A stretch of 64,000 nucleotides of DNA from Cacajao melanocephalus (GCA_963573385.1 CAUYLG010051073.1:1-64000), one strand, 5' to 3'; positions 12,543 to 26,945 are shown, counted from the first letter of the stretch. Made by a program: numbers and translations. The notes: generated by a model from the letters alone, not told the origin.

Positions 12543-12900
12543 CTGGTGGGATGATTCTCAACCTCCCAAAATTTATATGCTGACATCCCAACCCCCACGC
12601 CTCAGAATCTGACTGTATTTGGAAATGGAGCCTTTGAGGAGGTGATAAGTTCAAATGAGGTCACCTGGGTGGCCCTCATCCAATAGGACTGGTGTCCCAG
12701 TAAGAAGAGGAGGTGTGAACACAGACCTGCACACACAGGGAAGACGGCATTCACACACCGAGGCGACAGGCGGCAGAGGAAACCATCCCTGCTCCCACCC
12801 TGAGTCAGGCTCCTGGCCTCCAGAACTGCGAGGACATCCATTTCTGTGGCTGAGCCAGTGTGTGGCTTTCTGTCATGGCAGCCCCAGCAGATGAACGCAG
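12543..12900 (+). mobile_element. MaLR-type LTR (MLT1-like)
   Basis: The order of segments matches a plus-oriented MLT1: AAATTTATATGCTGACATCCC, CTGACTGTATTTGGAAATGG, CCAATAGGACTGGTGTCCC, CTCCAGAACTGCGAGGAC, TTTCTGTCATGGCAGCCCC. It is a solitary LTR, non-coding and old. Confidence 0.8.
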
Positions 12901-13084
12901 CACCCCCCGGGTAAGGAGCAGTAACCCTGCGGTCCCGAATGGGAATCCCAGCCTTCTGGCTGCCCTCTCCACCCTGGCCTGGCTGAGGCCAGAGGAAGAC
13001 AGAGACGAGTGGGGTTTGGCCTTGTGGGGTCACCTACCACAGCCCCCTACTCGGTTTTCAAACCAGATACCACATACGCAGAAC

Positions 13085-13300
13085 GCTGAGGACGGGGCTC
13101 TGCCGAGGGATGTGTGAGCAGGCGAAGACAAAAGCAATCTCGCCTGACACAAATCTAGATGAATACGTGGATGGGGAACCCACAGACTGGCAAATTAAAA
13201 CGTGGTTCGGGGCCGGCGAGTGGCGAGGACGCCCGCTGACGGATCTTCTCAGCCACGCAGCCACGCCAACCAAATATGTCACCACGACGCGCTCCTGAGA
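13085..13300. other. Unique CpG-containing segment, possibly conserved
   Basis: Repeat-free stretch with unusual CpG content (GGTTCGGGGCCGGCGAGTGG, CACCACGACGCGC) next to AT-rich words (TAGATGAATACGTGG, CAAATTAAAACGTGG). No exon signals are convincing. A regulatory role is only a guess from composition. Confidence 0.3.
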
Positions 13301-13986
13301 AACCGCAACCCCACATGGTTACCCCAGGGCCAGGAGGGAGGAAGAGCTGCCGGTCGGCGTACGCAGGCCACTAAGGCTACGGACTCCAAGCTTGCTGGGC
13401 GGTGTGCGTCCATCTCTGGACCATGCCTTGGGAGGAGGGGGCTGCCGGGGCCTCCCCTGGCTCAACAGGGCAGGGTGGCTGAGCAATTGCTGGGTTGCTA
13501 GTGCTGTCTCCTCACTAAGCTGTAAGGTTTGGGGGAACAAAGGCTTCCTCTGCTATGATCACCTCCCCCAGCAAGTAGCAGGAGCTCACGAAACAGCTGA
13601 TGAATGAATGAATGGCAGTGGCTGGCACAGGGCTAATCAATGTTAGCAGTTATGATTACGGCACCAGGTTAAAATGCATTGAAAACACACCACACCTATG
13701 TACAGGAACACACCCAACCCAGAACAGTGCCTTTCCCCTACCTGGGACAACCTCCTGTTCCATCCTCAAAACACACCTTCTGCACCAGCCACTCCAGAAG
13801 TTCCCCGGATTGTCAACAGGCCCTGCTCTTCCAGCTCCTTCTTCTCTTAAGAAAAGGACACCCTTTTCCTGGAATAACCCTTCCCTCCCTCCCTCCCCGG
13901 TGGACCCACCAGATCCCTCAGGGCCACGCTTGGACGCCATCCATCAGCTGAGCCTTCCACCACCGCGCCAGCTCCTCCCCACCCCC
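13301..13986. other. Unique sequence with possible decayed L2
   Basis: The pyrimidine-rich segment about 13800-13970 (CTGCTCTTCCAGCTCC, then TTTTCCTGGAATAACCCTTCC) resembles the L2 3' region, but weakly. The rest is unassigned. Confidence 0.35.
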
Positions 13987-14215
13987 AATAGAGCTGCGCC
14001 ATCCATACGGTAGCCACATGTGGCTATTTACATTTAAATTATTGAAATAAAATCAAAGGAAAAATTCGGTTCCTGGGCCTCATGGACCACATTCCAAATG
14101 CTGAAGCGCCACACGTGGCTGGCGGTGACCGTCAGGGACACACCAGACACAGGACATTGCTCCACGGATGCAGGAAGTTCTGCTAGCTGCAGCTACCGTA
14201 GGAAGCTCTGCGGCA
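13987..14215. mobile_element. Possible DNA-transposon fossil (hAT-like), family uncertain
   Basis: Contains ATACGGTAGCCACATGTGGC followed by an AT-rich middle and CACACGTGGCTGGCGGTGACC. This resembles a common non-autonomous hAT fossil with a GCCACATGTGGC core. A diverged relative may lie at about 31180-31340. I am unsure of the family name. Confidence 0.35.
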
Positions 14216-14236
14216 CAACTGCTTGTAACCGCTGGT

Positions 14237-14330
14237 GCCTGCAGGTCAGCTCCCCAGGGAAGCTGGGGTGTCTGCAGGGCAGCTCCCCGGGGAAGCTGGG
14301 GTGCCTGCAGGCCAGCTCCCTGGGGGTGAG
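14237..14330 (+). repeat. Short tandem repeat, about 33 bp x 2.8
   Basis: Three successive copies of a unit of the form CTGCAGGKCAGCTCC...GGGAAGCTGGGGTG start near 14237, 14271 and 14304, with the last incomplete. The copies differ by a few substitutions. It is a young or variable minisatellite seed. Confidence 0.85.
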
Positions 14331-14431
14331 TGCCTGGTCAGACTCACAGGGGCGTCCCTCTTAAAACCTGGCATTCAGGAGGCACTCAAAACTTGCACAC
14401 AAACTGGAGATGTTTAGGGTAGCACCAGGTC

Positions 14432-14690
14432 TTTTTTTTTTTGGAAACAGGGTCTCCCCCAGGCTGGAGTGCAGTGGTGTAATCACAGCTCATTACAGGC
14501 TTGACCTCCCAAGCTCAGGCAATTCTCCTGCCTCAGCCTCCCAAGTGGCTTGCACCACGATGCTGTTAGTTTCTAATTTTTTATTTTTTGTGGAGACAGG
14601 GTCTCGCTATGTTGCCCAAGCTGGTCTTGAACTCCTGGCCTCAGCCTCCCAAAGTGCTGGGACTGCAGGTGTGAGCTACTGCACCCGGCC
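14432..14690 (-). mobile_element. Alu SINE, old and partly deleted
   Basis: Begins with an 11-T run and GGAAACAGGGTCTCCCCC, and ends GTGAGCTACTGCACCCGGCC. It is somewhat short and has lost part of the linker region, consistent with an older Alu. Confidence 0.9.
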
Positions 14691-15831
14691 TACCTTTTGT
14701 TCTTAATTCCAGGGAGGCAGTTTCCAAAAGATTCTGTATCACAATTATGTGTGAGGGGTATCCAGACAGGCCAGACCCGGAGCAAGCGCCCCCGACTCCC
14801 ACCTTCGCCCTGTGATGTCCGATTTCACATCGATGGACACTGATGCCCTCACAGGTGACGGAGCTGGCACTGGAATGGTGGGTCTGATGCTACAGCAGTG
14901 CCTTAAAAATCACTGCTGTAGGGCCTGGGCTCCATTCTAAATTCTTGGTAGGACCAGCCAAGGGCCATCCTCCATGACCTTCCCTGCCACCCAGGCAAGT
15001 GATGGGCACCATCGCAGGCCCAGGTGTACTCGCTGTGACAGACGTGGGCATGTGGGAGCCTCAGGAAGACCTCCCAGGTGGGACTCCCGGGCTCATGGGA
15101 AGTTGGAGCTGGAAGTGGCCTTGGTCCCTCTGATCACATGGCAGGCCCTGAAAGGTGAGGGAAAGGCCTCAGGTGACAGGAACGTGGGCAGATGCAGAAG
15201 CTCATCACCCTATCACCCCGCTCTCGGCGCACCTCCACCCACAGCGCCACCCTTCCATGTGCGTCAGAGATTCCATCCTTAGGCACACAACAGGGCCAGG
15301 CCCAACATTCAGCAAACCAGGGTCCAAACCGGAGAACAAGGCAAATTCATGTGTGTGTGCACGCACGTGTGTGTGCACACAGGATGCCCATGAGTAGAAT
15401 GGCTGGGAAAGGAGGGAACTCTCTCAATGCAGCGACTTCATCATCACAACTTCCTTTCAGGCCTTCCTCTTCGTATAAATTCTTCATGCACCCAACAAAC
15501 AACCCCAAGGGCAATGCTCACACAGAGGGCAGAGCCACGGCCAGAGCCACCGGCCTGGAGCCACCAGCCTGGAGCCACCCCCACCACGCCCTAGCTCTGC
15601 ACCCCTGGTTCTGGGACATTAAAACTCCCTAGACGGTTTAAGCCAATTTGAGTCAAGGTTTTCTGTAACCTGCAGCCCCACCCATCCTGACAAATAAATT
15701 TACCTAATACTTGCCTAAATTGGCTCACTTGCCATTTTTTTAAATTTACATTTCTTATTTGTGTTTAAAAAATGTTTTCCTTTTTCTTTTCTTTTTTTTT
15801 TCTTTATTTCCAGCTCCTCCAAAGCAGAATC
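14691..15831. other. Unique sequence; short GT/CA tract
   Basis: No exon recognised. An imperfect alternating tract (GTGTGTGTGCACGCACGTGT) lies at about 15350-15382, and a small GGAGCCACC-type duplication at about 15534-15585. The end (15720-15830) is T-rich. Confidence 0.4.
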
Positions 15832-16685
<854 letters not shown>

Positions 16686-17130
16686 CATCTATCTTCCGCA
16701 CTGCCGGTTCTAATTAAGCGCCGGCGAATTCCCTGGCCTGGCTGCTTTCTGTCCCTGGCATAATATGTTATTTACCTGCAGCTAATGGGTTCACGGGTGA
16801 TGATAGTCTTGTATCAAATGACGGCCGCTTGGCTTCTGACAGTTTTAAAGACCAGTCTCGGGGACACCACAGTTTCTAATTACAGAGTCTGTCATCGGTG
16901 AGGTTTGCTTCGACACTGCCTTCTTCTCCCTCGGGTGACACTTCTGTCCAGATAGGAAATTTAAGTTCAGCCCCGACAGTTAAGGTTAAAAATACTGCTT
17001 GGTACGAGGCAAGAGATCATAATTTGGGTCGCTGCCGTGTTTAATTAATTGGACTGCGGCAATCAGAGCTCCGTGGGCCGTAATTACCGGCAGGGCCAGA
17101 GGCCCCGCTCCCCCTCGCCATGCCTTACAG
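16686..17130. promoter_or_regulatory. Candidate conserved non-coding element cluster
   Basis: Repeat-free, with many TAAT-type words: GTTCTAATTAAGCGCCGGCG, ATAATATGTTATTTACCTGC, CAGCTAATGGG, TTTCTAATTACAGAG, GTTTAATTAATTGGAC, CCGTAATTACCGG and CTGTAATTTCGC. CpG dinucleotides are retained among the AT-rich words, which argues against neutral decay. This is the strongest enhancer-like stretch in the window by eye. Confidence 0.45.
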
Positions 17131-18919
17131 CTGTAATTTCGCAGAGGCTCTGACCTGGCTCCGAGCAAGAGGCCCCAGAGTTGTCTCCAGGCCCGAGGTC
17201 CTTCATTAGGGAGACTGTGATTTGGGAGGAGCTGGAGGAGGAGGAGGAGCAGCTGTAGCCAAGGGCAGGTGGAGGCTGGGGAGCTGGGGCAGGAGGGGCT
17301 GCACCTGGCCATGCCCTTCCCACCCGGGGGCTGTCTCTCCACCAGGTCGTTTTGGAAGCTGACCCTCCTGAGACACCCGTGCGGTGACCCCTGGATGCTG
17401 GAGAAAGTCACAGGGAATGAAAATCCAGGCTTCAGAGTCTCACTTGACCCCGTGAGTGGTTCCCACCCACTCTGGGCTCCTGCTGTTCTGCAAATGGGCT
17501 GGGTGAGCTGAGACCTCAGGGCCTTGGTCCTGGCCGTGGCTCTGCCTGGTACACCCGTCCCTCAGTGTCACATGGTTTCCTGCCACTCTCTTTATTCACA
17601 TACCAGCTCAGTGCGGCCTCCTCACGGGGCCTTTCCCAGCCTTCTTACCCACATCACACTCCAGCCCCAGATCCTGCTGTCTCCTCCGATAATCCTCCTC
17701 CTCGGGACCATCCTCCCTCTGCCTTGCAAACTGTCTTCTGTGAGGACCCAGCCCTGGCCTGTCCTGGACAGGCAGCTCTTTTTCACCCCACTACCTGGTC
17801 CTGGTCCCCCAGGGCCACTACTGCTCTCCAGCCCAGGCTGACCTTGTTCAAGCTTTAGGGGGATCCCTGGACAAGCCAGAGTGAACACTTCCCGGCTCCC
17901 CAGGTTCCAAGATAGCCCTGCTGTGCTGGCTCCTTGACCTTGTCCCAGGCTCCTCTGCAGGCCAGGGGTGGCCTTGCCTCTGACCCTGTAGGGTTCCTTC
18001 TCCAGCTTCTTTTAGCTCATGATCTCGAGGGCTGGGGCCTACAGCCAACATGGCAGACAAGCCAAGAACTTGGACCACGACCTGGAGGAGGTCTTGGCTC
18101 AGGCCTGGCCCAGTGCGGCAGAGGTCAGGAAGGCCCCTTGCCCTCAGAACCTCTCTCCGCGGCCTCAGGGTGCACTGGTGATAGCTGGAACTTTGGGACC
18201 AGACTGCACCCTGCTGAACCTCAGTTTCCCCATTGGTAAAATGGGAAGAGTCCTGTTTCCTCCCTCCCGGGAGCCGTCCTTCCAAGCAGATGAGCTGACA
18301 GTGCTCAGGGCTGCACACCCAGGACCATGAAGATGTGCTATCCATGGTGCAGGTGGGAGGGGCCAGGCTGACCTCCTGGGGAAGCTGCCAGGATCGAACT
18401 CAACCATACAGGTCCACAACCCCACGCCTGAGGCGTCACCAAGGCTGACTCGGGACTCAGCCCATATGGCCCCCGTGACTGTCCAAGCTCGGCAGGTCCA
18501 TCGCACCTCGCTGAACCTTGAGCTGCCTTTCCTTGGGGCTCAGCGCCTGCAGCCAGCACAGCCCCTTCCCACGAACCCCATCGAGCGTCCCTGCCACCCA
18601 CTCCCCTCCTGCTGGGATCTTCCTGCCAGAGAGAGCTCTTGACGGGCATCTGACTCCCCTGCCGAGACCCCGGTGAGGGGAGCAGTCCCTCAACCCTGTC
18701 CCCCCCAAAAATAATCTTAGATGACAGTTCTCCCAGGGCCTGGTGGAAATTCAGAAATGAAATTACTCATATGAAAGAGATCTAGTCTGCAAGTATTGGA
18801 GAATGAGCGGAGGAGGCAGGGCCCCATCGGGGGTGGGTTCCCATTCTAAACCCACACAGCCCAGGGGCAGCATTGGTGGGTGGCAGCCTGACCTGGGCAG
18901 TTCTCACCCCAAAGGGGGT
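17131..18919. other. Mostly unique sequence with possible L2 and MIR remnants
   Basis: About 17560-17860 is pyrimidine-rich with CTCACGGGGCCTTTCCCAGCC, which suggests plus-oriented L2. About 18205-18260 (CCTCAGTTTCCCCATTGG, then TAAAATGGGAAGAG) is a plus MIR core. No exon was recognised. Confidence 0.45.
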
Positions 18920-19640
18920 GTTGTGGGCTGAAGTGGCACCTCCAAAAGATATGCTGAAGTCTTGGCAAGGCACAGTGGTCCACGCTTATAATCCTAGTGC
19001 TTTGGGAGGCTGAGGCGGGAGAACTGCTGAGGCTAAGAGTTCAAGACCAGCCTGGGCAACATAGAGAGACCCTGTCTCTGCAAAAAAATTTTTAAAAATT
19101 AGCTGGGCATGGTGGCACACGCCTGTAGTCTCAGCTATTTAGGTGGCTGAGGCAGGAGATCACTTGAACGCAGGAGTTTGAGGCTGTAGTGAGCTATGAT
19201 TTGCACCACTGCATCCTGGGCAACACAGCAAGACTCCATCTCTTTAAAAAAAAAAAAAAAAGTGAAGTCCTAATCGCAGTGCCATGTGTGTGACCTGATT
19301 TGGAAAGAGGGTCCTTGCAGATATTAGTTAAGGAGAGGCCATCCTGGAGTAGAGTGGGCCTTTCGTCCCAAGACTGGAGTCCCTAGAAAAAGAGAAGGGA
19401 CTCACACACACACAGGGAAGACAGCCACAGGCTGACAGAGGCAGGGACCGTCAGGAAGCTGGAAGGGGAGAAGAAGGATCCTTCTCTGGGGCCTCAGAGG
19501 GAGCACAGCTCTGCAGACACCTCGATCTGGGACTTCTGGCCTTTACAACATAAAAGAATACATTTCTGTTGTTGGAAGCGCCCCCACCCCCGGCCCCTGA
19601 TTTTGGTACTTTGTGTCTGCAGCCACGGGACACTGATGGG
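18920..19640 (+). mobile_element. MaLR-type LTR (MLT1-like), interrupted by an Alu
   Basis: Starts GTGGGCTGAAGTGGCACC and is interrupted at 18964-19262. It resumes with AGTCCTAATCGCAGTGCC, GACCTGATTTGGAAAGAGGG, CTTGCAGATATTAGTTAAGG, TCTGGGACTTCTGGCC and TTTCTGTTGTT. It is a solitary plus-oriented LTR with no internal genes. Confidence 0.8.
18964..19262 (+). mobile_element. Alu SINE, old (J-like)
   Basis: GGCAAGGCACAGTGGTCCACG head, GAGGCTAAGAGTTCAAGACC and the CTGTAGTGAGCTATGATTTGC segment are typical of the oldest Alus. The flanking words TGAAGTCTTGG and TGAAGTCCTAA look like its duplication. Its insertion split the LTR. Confidence 0.92.
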
Positions 19641-19864
19641 GGAAAGGGGGTGACATGGAGAAAGAGAGGGGCAGAGCAGAACAGCTGGCTGATGCCCTGG
19701 CACATCCCACTCGGTGCCCTCCGCAGCGTGCCCAAATCCATCACTGCCACGATGTGCCCCTCCCCCCAGACCCTTGGTGCTCGGTTCCCATGGAGCTCGG
19801 GGACTCAGGGTGGGGGACAAACATGCCTGTTTATTAGGAATCGAAGGCTGGGCCGTGCACATCT

Positions 19865-19995
19865 CAGTGGAGAGCTGCTTTTGAAGTGCCGAGTGATTTA
19901 TTTTAGCCAATTACTGGTGCACTTCCCCTTCCCCAGGACCACACGTAATTGATTGAAACCTATTGAAAACAAATTAGCCAGCACCAGGATGCAAA
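19865..19995. promoter_or_regulatory. AT-rich repeat-free island, candidate conserved element
   Basis: GTGATTTATTTTAGCCAATTA, CACGTAATTGATTGAAACC and AACAAATTAGCCAGCACC occur within 100 bases, with no repeat recognised. The role is inferred only. Confidence 0.35.
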
Positions 19996-20214
19996 GATCT
20001 GTTTATCACTTCTCTGGAGGTTTGCAGGAAATCCACAGAACGACAAAACACATTCCCATTTGTTCTTCCCTTCCCTAGAAGGACAGGAGGAGAAAAAAGA
20101 ACAAACCTTTTCCAGACTGAGCAGGCCTTGCTCTGCACCTGGCAGCCTGTTATCTTCTAGCTCTTGCAATATCGGGGATGATGACCTGGAGGGGGCCCTA
20201 ATATTCCACCGTAC

Positions 20215-20520
20215 TGACCGAGCACAGTGGCTCACACCTGTAATCCCAGCACTTTGGGAGGCCAAGGCAGGCAGATCATGAGGTCAGGAGATTGAGACCA
20301 TCCTGGCTAACACAGTGAAACACCATCTCTACTAAAAATACAAAAAATTAGCTGGGCATGGTGGTGAGCACCTGCAGTTTCAGCTACTCGGAGGCTGAGG
20401 CAAGAGAATCACTTGATCCCAGGAGGCGGAGGTTGCAGTGAGCCGAGATCGTACCGCTGCACTCCAGCCTGGGCAACTGAATCACAGTTCTTCACAAAAA
20501 AAAAAAAAAAAAAAAAAAAA
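20215..20520 (+). mobile_element. Alu SINE, young-looking (Y-like)
   Basis: TGACCGAGCACAGTGGCTCAC head, then GAGATTGAGACCATCCTGGC and TAACACAGTGAAAC, diagnostic-type words of younger Alus. It ends in about 26 A. No clear target duplication was seen. Confidence 0.93.
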
Positions 20521-20599
20521 ATTCTGCCATAGTAACACCACTGCTCTGTGGTGTGGTGTTTAGGGTGGTCCCATGATTTTGCTGCAGAAACAAACATCT

Positions 20600-20990
20600 G
20601 CATACCCCCATTTGTGTGTCTGTTTGCTATGACTTGCTTTCTTACAATAAATTCCCCAGCAAGGGATTTCTGGAATCCAAATGAAGAAACACCTCCACTT
20701 GCCTTTTTGCTTTTCCAAAAGGGTTTTTCCCATGTATGTGATGCTAGGGCTGCAGATGTCTGTCCATTTCACCACAACTGTGCCAGCAAGAGATATTATC
20801 ATGTTATGTTTGGGGGCTGACCTGGCGAGTATAAAATGGTACTGTAGGGCGGCTTCAAACTGCACCTCTTATGTACATTTTTAAAAATTATTTTTAATTG
20901 CAGTAAAATGCACATAAAATTTGCCATCTCTGCCATTTCTAAGTGCACAGTTCTGGGATATTAAGTGCATTTACATGGAGCTGCATTCTT
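20600..20990 (+). mobile_element. Possible L1M 3' region fragment
   Basis: TTTTTAATTGCAGTAAAATGC, CATAAAATTTGCCATCTCTG and AAGTGCACAGTTCTGGGATATTA follow the order of an old L1 3' end. The preceding 250 bases (CAAGGGATTTCTGGAATCC, GTATAAAATGGTACTG) may be part of the same element. Heavily diverged. Confidence 0.45.
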
Positions 20991-21236
20991 AAAGATGACT
21001 TTCCTGCCTTCTCCGTGACAGCTGGCAGGCGCCCTCTGGCTGATGGCAATCTGGGTCATCCTTTATGCCGCAGATCCAATGAGCTTCACTGTGCCCTAGG
21101 CTTGACCTCAGGAGCCACTCCCAGGAGTGTCCTGAGTCCTACTTATACTGAGGGGCTACCTCGGAGGTTTCCTCCCCTGCTCAGAACCTGCAGTCTTTCT
21201 CCTCTGCATTTCCCATCAGGCCTCAACTCCTCCTGG

Positions 21237-21607
<371 letters not shown>

Positions 21608-21869
21608 TCAAGCTTCCAATTGCTGGACCTGCCATTTTCTCTTCCCGGTCTGTGCAGTGTCTCTCGCTGCCAGTCAGCCCAAGCCAGGTGCAAGCTGTTC
21701 TAACCACAATGGCCCTGCCAGTCTCCAGGGGGCAGGGTGGCCGGGCCAGACAGCGGTTCCTTCAACTGGAGTCCAAGTGAGGCCTGCCTGTGCCAGCTGC
21801 ACCACTGCCCAAGCCCTGGGAGACCCCAGCCCTGTCCCCTGCTGTCAGTTTCCACTGCACGCTGACATG

Positions 21870-22205
21870 TGCAAACACGTGTGAGTGTGGGGGTTGCCTA
21901 CGTTGTATGTGTGCATGTGTGGATGTTGGTTGTGCACATGTTATGTCAGATGTGTATCTGTGTGCATGTGTCTATGTATGCATGTGGGTGCATGAGTCTA
22001 TATGCATAGATGTCTGCATACATGTATGTATCTCTGTGTATGTGTCTTTATGTGTGGTGTCTGTCCCTGTGTGTACACGTCTGTGTGTATGTGTACAGCT
22101 GTATGCAGGGGTATCTGTATGTACATGTGTGTGTCTGTGTGTCTGTATGTCTGTACGTCTGTGCATGTGTATGTCTGTGTGTGTATCTGTGCCTGTGTGT
22201 TGCGG
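21870..22205. repeat. Degenerate TG-rich tract
   Basis: About 330 bases of imperfect TG/TATG/CATG repeats (TGTGTGCATGTGTCTATG, ATGTATGTATCTCTGTG). It is an old, interrupted microsatellite. Open frames across it, rich in Cys, Val and Met, are artefacts. Confidence 0.85.
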
Positions 22206-22509
22206 GTGGGGAAGGGCGCACACTGAGGACACCCCAGCAGCTCAGTGCCATGGATGGAAGGATGGGCACAGGCTGGGAAGACCCCAGGAGAGGAACCACA
22301 ACCTAAAGAGCAAACATCGGGGTGGGCAATGTGCTTCCCTCCCCCACCAGCTCCACCCCTTCTTCATTAGCCAGCACAGCCCTGCCCACACGCACCAGGC
22401 CCCCACTTCCCACCCTGCCCCACTGGGGTGTGGCACTCCTACATAGCACACAGGCATGGTGGTCAGGGTACGGGGTCCCTAGGTCACCCGTCCCCCCCCA
22501 CATCCCAGC

Positions 22510-22630
22510 TGTCACACTTCTGGTAAAAGCAATGTTAGCTCCTCATTCCTCAGTTTCCCCATCTGTAAAGAGGGGATAACAACAGTGCCACCCTCCCAGG
22601 CAGGTTGTGGGGATTCACAGTGTTGCCACA
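22510..22630 (+). repeat. MIR fragment
   Basis: CTCAGTTTCCCCATCTGTAA is followed by AGAGGGGATAACAACAGTGCC and GTTGTGGGGATTCACAG, the order of MIR consensus segments. Confidence 0.75.
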
Positions 22631-22974
22631 TCAGCTGCTGGGAAGGTGCAGGCTCTGGGCTGGGGGTGCGGAAGTGCAGCCTGCCCCACCCCGGGTTCCC
22701 TAGTCTCAGACCTTGAAGAAAGTGCTGGTTGTATTCCTCAAGGAGGCGTGTCCATGTCCAGTCCCAGGACCATGCATGGGACATTATATAGTGACGGGGT
22801 CTTTGTAGATGTGACAAAGGTGTAAGTTCAACCCACACCATGCTGCTGCCTGGACGTGAGAGGCCTGGTCCCTTTCAGCAGGTTCCTGTGAGATCACAGT
22901 TAGGAGAAAAACAGGTTCCCTTTAGAAATAATGATCAAAAATGAGAACGGGATGCCTTTCCAGGAACAATGGCT

Positions 22975-23105
22975 CTGTGCCGGGCATCGGCTGAAGAATT
23001 CACGCGAACGGTCTTGCCTGTCCCAACCACCCTGTGGCCCCCTGGAGAGCTCTAGAGCCCCATTCTACAGATGAGGAAACTGAGGCACAGGGCGCGTGCT
23101 GGGAG
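22975..23105 (-). repeat. MIR fragment
   Basis: CCCCATTCTACAGATGAGG and AAACTGAGGCACAGGG form the reverse-complement MIR core. The sequence before it (TGTGCCGGGCATCGGC) fits the MIR 3' end. Confidence 0.7.
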
Positions 23106-23233
23106 CCGGGAATCCCTGCTGCCACAAAAGTCCCAACATAAAGCGCAGAAGGCAGAGAAGGAGGCCTAACACCAGAGGCGCGCCCACCCCGCTTCGCCCA
23201 CCTGCTCCGCCCTCAGGAGACCCAGCAGCTTCA

Positions 23234-25264
<2,031 letters not shown>

Positions 25265-25898
25265 GTCCTCATCTGAGCTTCAAACCCAGCAAGACAGCAT
25301 CTGCCTTTGTCGGTGGCTGGAGCAACATGGCAGGGCTCACACGGCCACCACGGGGCCACAGGCCGGGAGTCCCCTCCTCACCCCATGCCACCCTCTGCCT
25401 CAGAAAACATGATGGGCAGGGGCTTCCAAACTAGCTCGACTCAGGGTCAGTGGTTTCAGGGACCCCAACCTTGGCTTTTGGGGAACGGGCCCAGTCATCC
25501 TGGCCTTTTCTCTCCCTTTCTCCCTTCCTCTCAAAGGGCAAAGAACACTGGAATAGCCACATGTTAAATAATTTAGTGCTGAAAACAGTCCAGCATGATC
25601 ACAGCCCGTAGGAAGGCTACCGGCCTGACCTAGAAACTCCTGGGCAGGGCTGGACCCAGCAAGGCTCTGCCCCTGTGCCCAGGGGTCGAGCTCTCCACCA
25701 CCCCCGTTTTCAGGCAGCAGGGAGTCAATGCAGAAAGTCTGCACTGGCAGGGGCAGGGGACAGGGCCCGGCGCCTCCTGTGTGGGGGCTGCCACGGAGGC
25801 ACCTCACCCTCCTGGGCTGGGCTTCCTCAGCAGAAGAAGAAGGGGTCACACTTGGTGAGCCCTAAAGCCCCTTCCAGCACCTGAGTCTAAGCTAGATT
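25265..25898. other. Unique sequence
   Basis: No exon or repeat recognised. A short AT-rich word cluster (ATGTTAAATAATTTAGTGC) lies at about 25561-25580. Confidence 0.3.
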
Positions 25899-26640
25899 TA
25901 ATAGTGTTCCCCCCAGACTCATATCCACCCAGAATCTCAGAATGTAATCTTATTTGGGGCCAGGTATAGTTGCTTATACCTGTAGTCCCAGCACTTGGGG
26001 AGGCCAAGGCGGGAGGACGGCTTGAGTCCAGGAGTTTGAGGCCAGTTTGAGCAACATGGCAAAACCCCGTCTCTAAAAAAATAACATCTCTACAAAATAC
26101 ACCTCTACAAAAATATCAAAAATTAGCTGGGTGTGGTAGTGCAAGCCTGTAGTCCCTGCTACTCAGGAGGCTGAGGTGGGAGGATCACTTGAGCCTGGGA
26201 GGTGGAGGCTGCAGTGAGCCAGGACTGTGCCAATGAACTCCAGCCTGGGTGACAAAGTGAGACCCTGTCCTGGGAAAAAGAAAAGTGACCTTATTTAGAA
26301 GCGAGGTCTTTGTAGATGTTCTGAGTTACCAAGGATAAGGTCCTTTTGGGATAGGGTGGCCCCCAAGTCCAACGTGACTGGGGTCCTTACAAGAAGACAC
26401 TCAAAGCCAGAGGAAGAGACTGCAATGAAGAGGCCACAAGCCAAAAGACACCCGGAGCCACCAGAAGTGGAAGACGCACAGAAGCGTCCTCCCCTAGAGC
26501 CCGCAGAGGCAGCACGCCCCTGCTGACGTCTGGACTTCAGACTTTGGTCCCCACAACTGGGAGAGGATATGCTTCTGTGATTATAAGGCCTCTGTTTGGG
26601 GTAGGTTCTGATGGCAGCTTTAGGGAACTCATACACAGCC
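25899..26640 (+). mobile_element. MaLR-type LTR (MLT1-like), interrupted by an Alu
   Basis: GACTCATATCCACCCAGAATC opens it. After the Alu it continues GTGACCTTATTTAGAAGCG, GTCTTTGTAGATGTTCTG, GGGTCCTTACAAGAAGACAC and GAGGCCACAAGCCAAAAG. It is a solitary LTR in plus orientation. Confidence 0.8.
25958..26283 (+). mobile_element. Alu SINE, old, with an expanded linker
   Basis: GGCCAGGTATAGTTGCTTATACC head and GTTTGAGGCCAGTTTGAGC. The A-rich middle holds ATAACATCTCTACAAAATAC, a small internal duplication of the CTCTAC/AAAA words. Flanking GTAATCTTATTTGG and GTGACCTTATTTAG are its target duplication, both derived from the LTR. Confidence 0.92.
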
Positions 26641-26945
26641 TTGTTTGTTTGTTTGTTTTGAGACAGAGTCTTACTTTACCACCCAGGCAGGAGCGCGGTG
26701 TTGTGATCACGGCTCACTGTAGCCTCCAATTCCTGGGCTTAAGTGATCCTCGCACCTCAGCCTCCCAAGGTAGCTGGGACTACAGGCATATACTACCATG
26801 TCCGGCTCATTTTTTTTTTCTTTTCATAGAGACAAGGTCTCATATACATTGCCTAGGCTGGTTTTGAACTCCTGAGCTCAAGCGAGCAGCCCCTACACAG
26901 CTGGGACTACAGATGTCTATCACCACAGCTGGCTAATATTATAAT
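26641..26945 (-). mobile_element. Old Alu SINE
   Basis: Starts at the TTTGTTTGTTTG run, GAGACAGAGTCTTACTTTACC, and continues into a left monomer ending CACCACAGCTGGCTAATATTA. The left monomer lacks the usual GGCCGGGCGC end and carries a linker-type word. The two neighbouring Alus therefore appear fused. Confidence 0.85.

Noticed and set aside
13110..13298. Frame with the residues QIKTWF, which recall the recognition helix of homeodomains
   Set aside because: Only six residues match, the expected following Gln-Asn-Arg-Arg is absent, and no homeodomain helices precede it. A chance match.
21790..22446. 218-codon frame rich in Cys, Val and Met
   Set aside because: Artefact of the degenerate TG tract.
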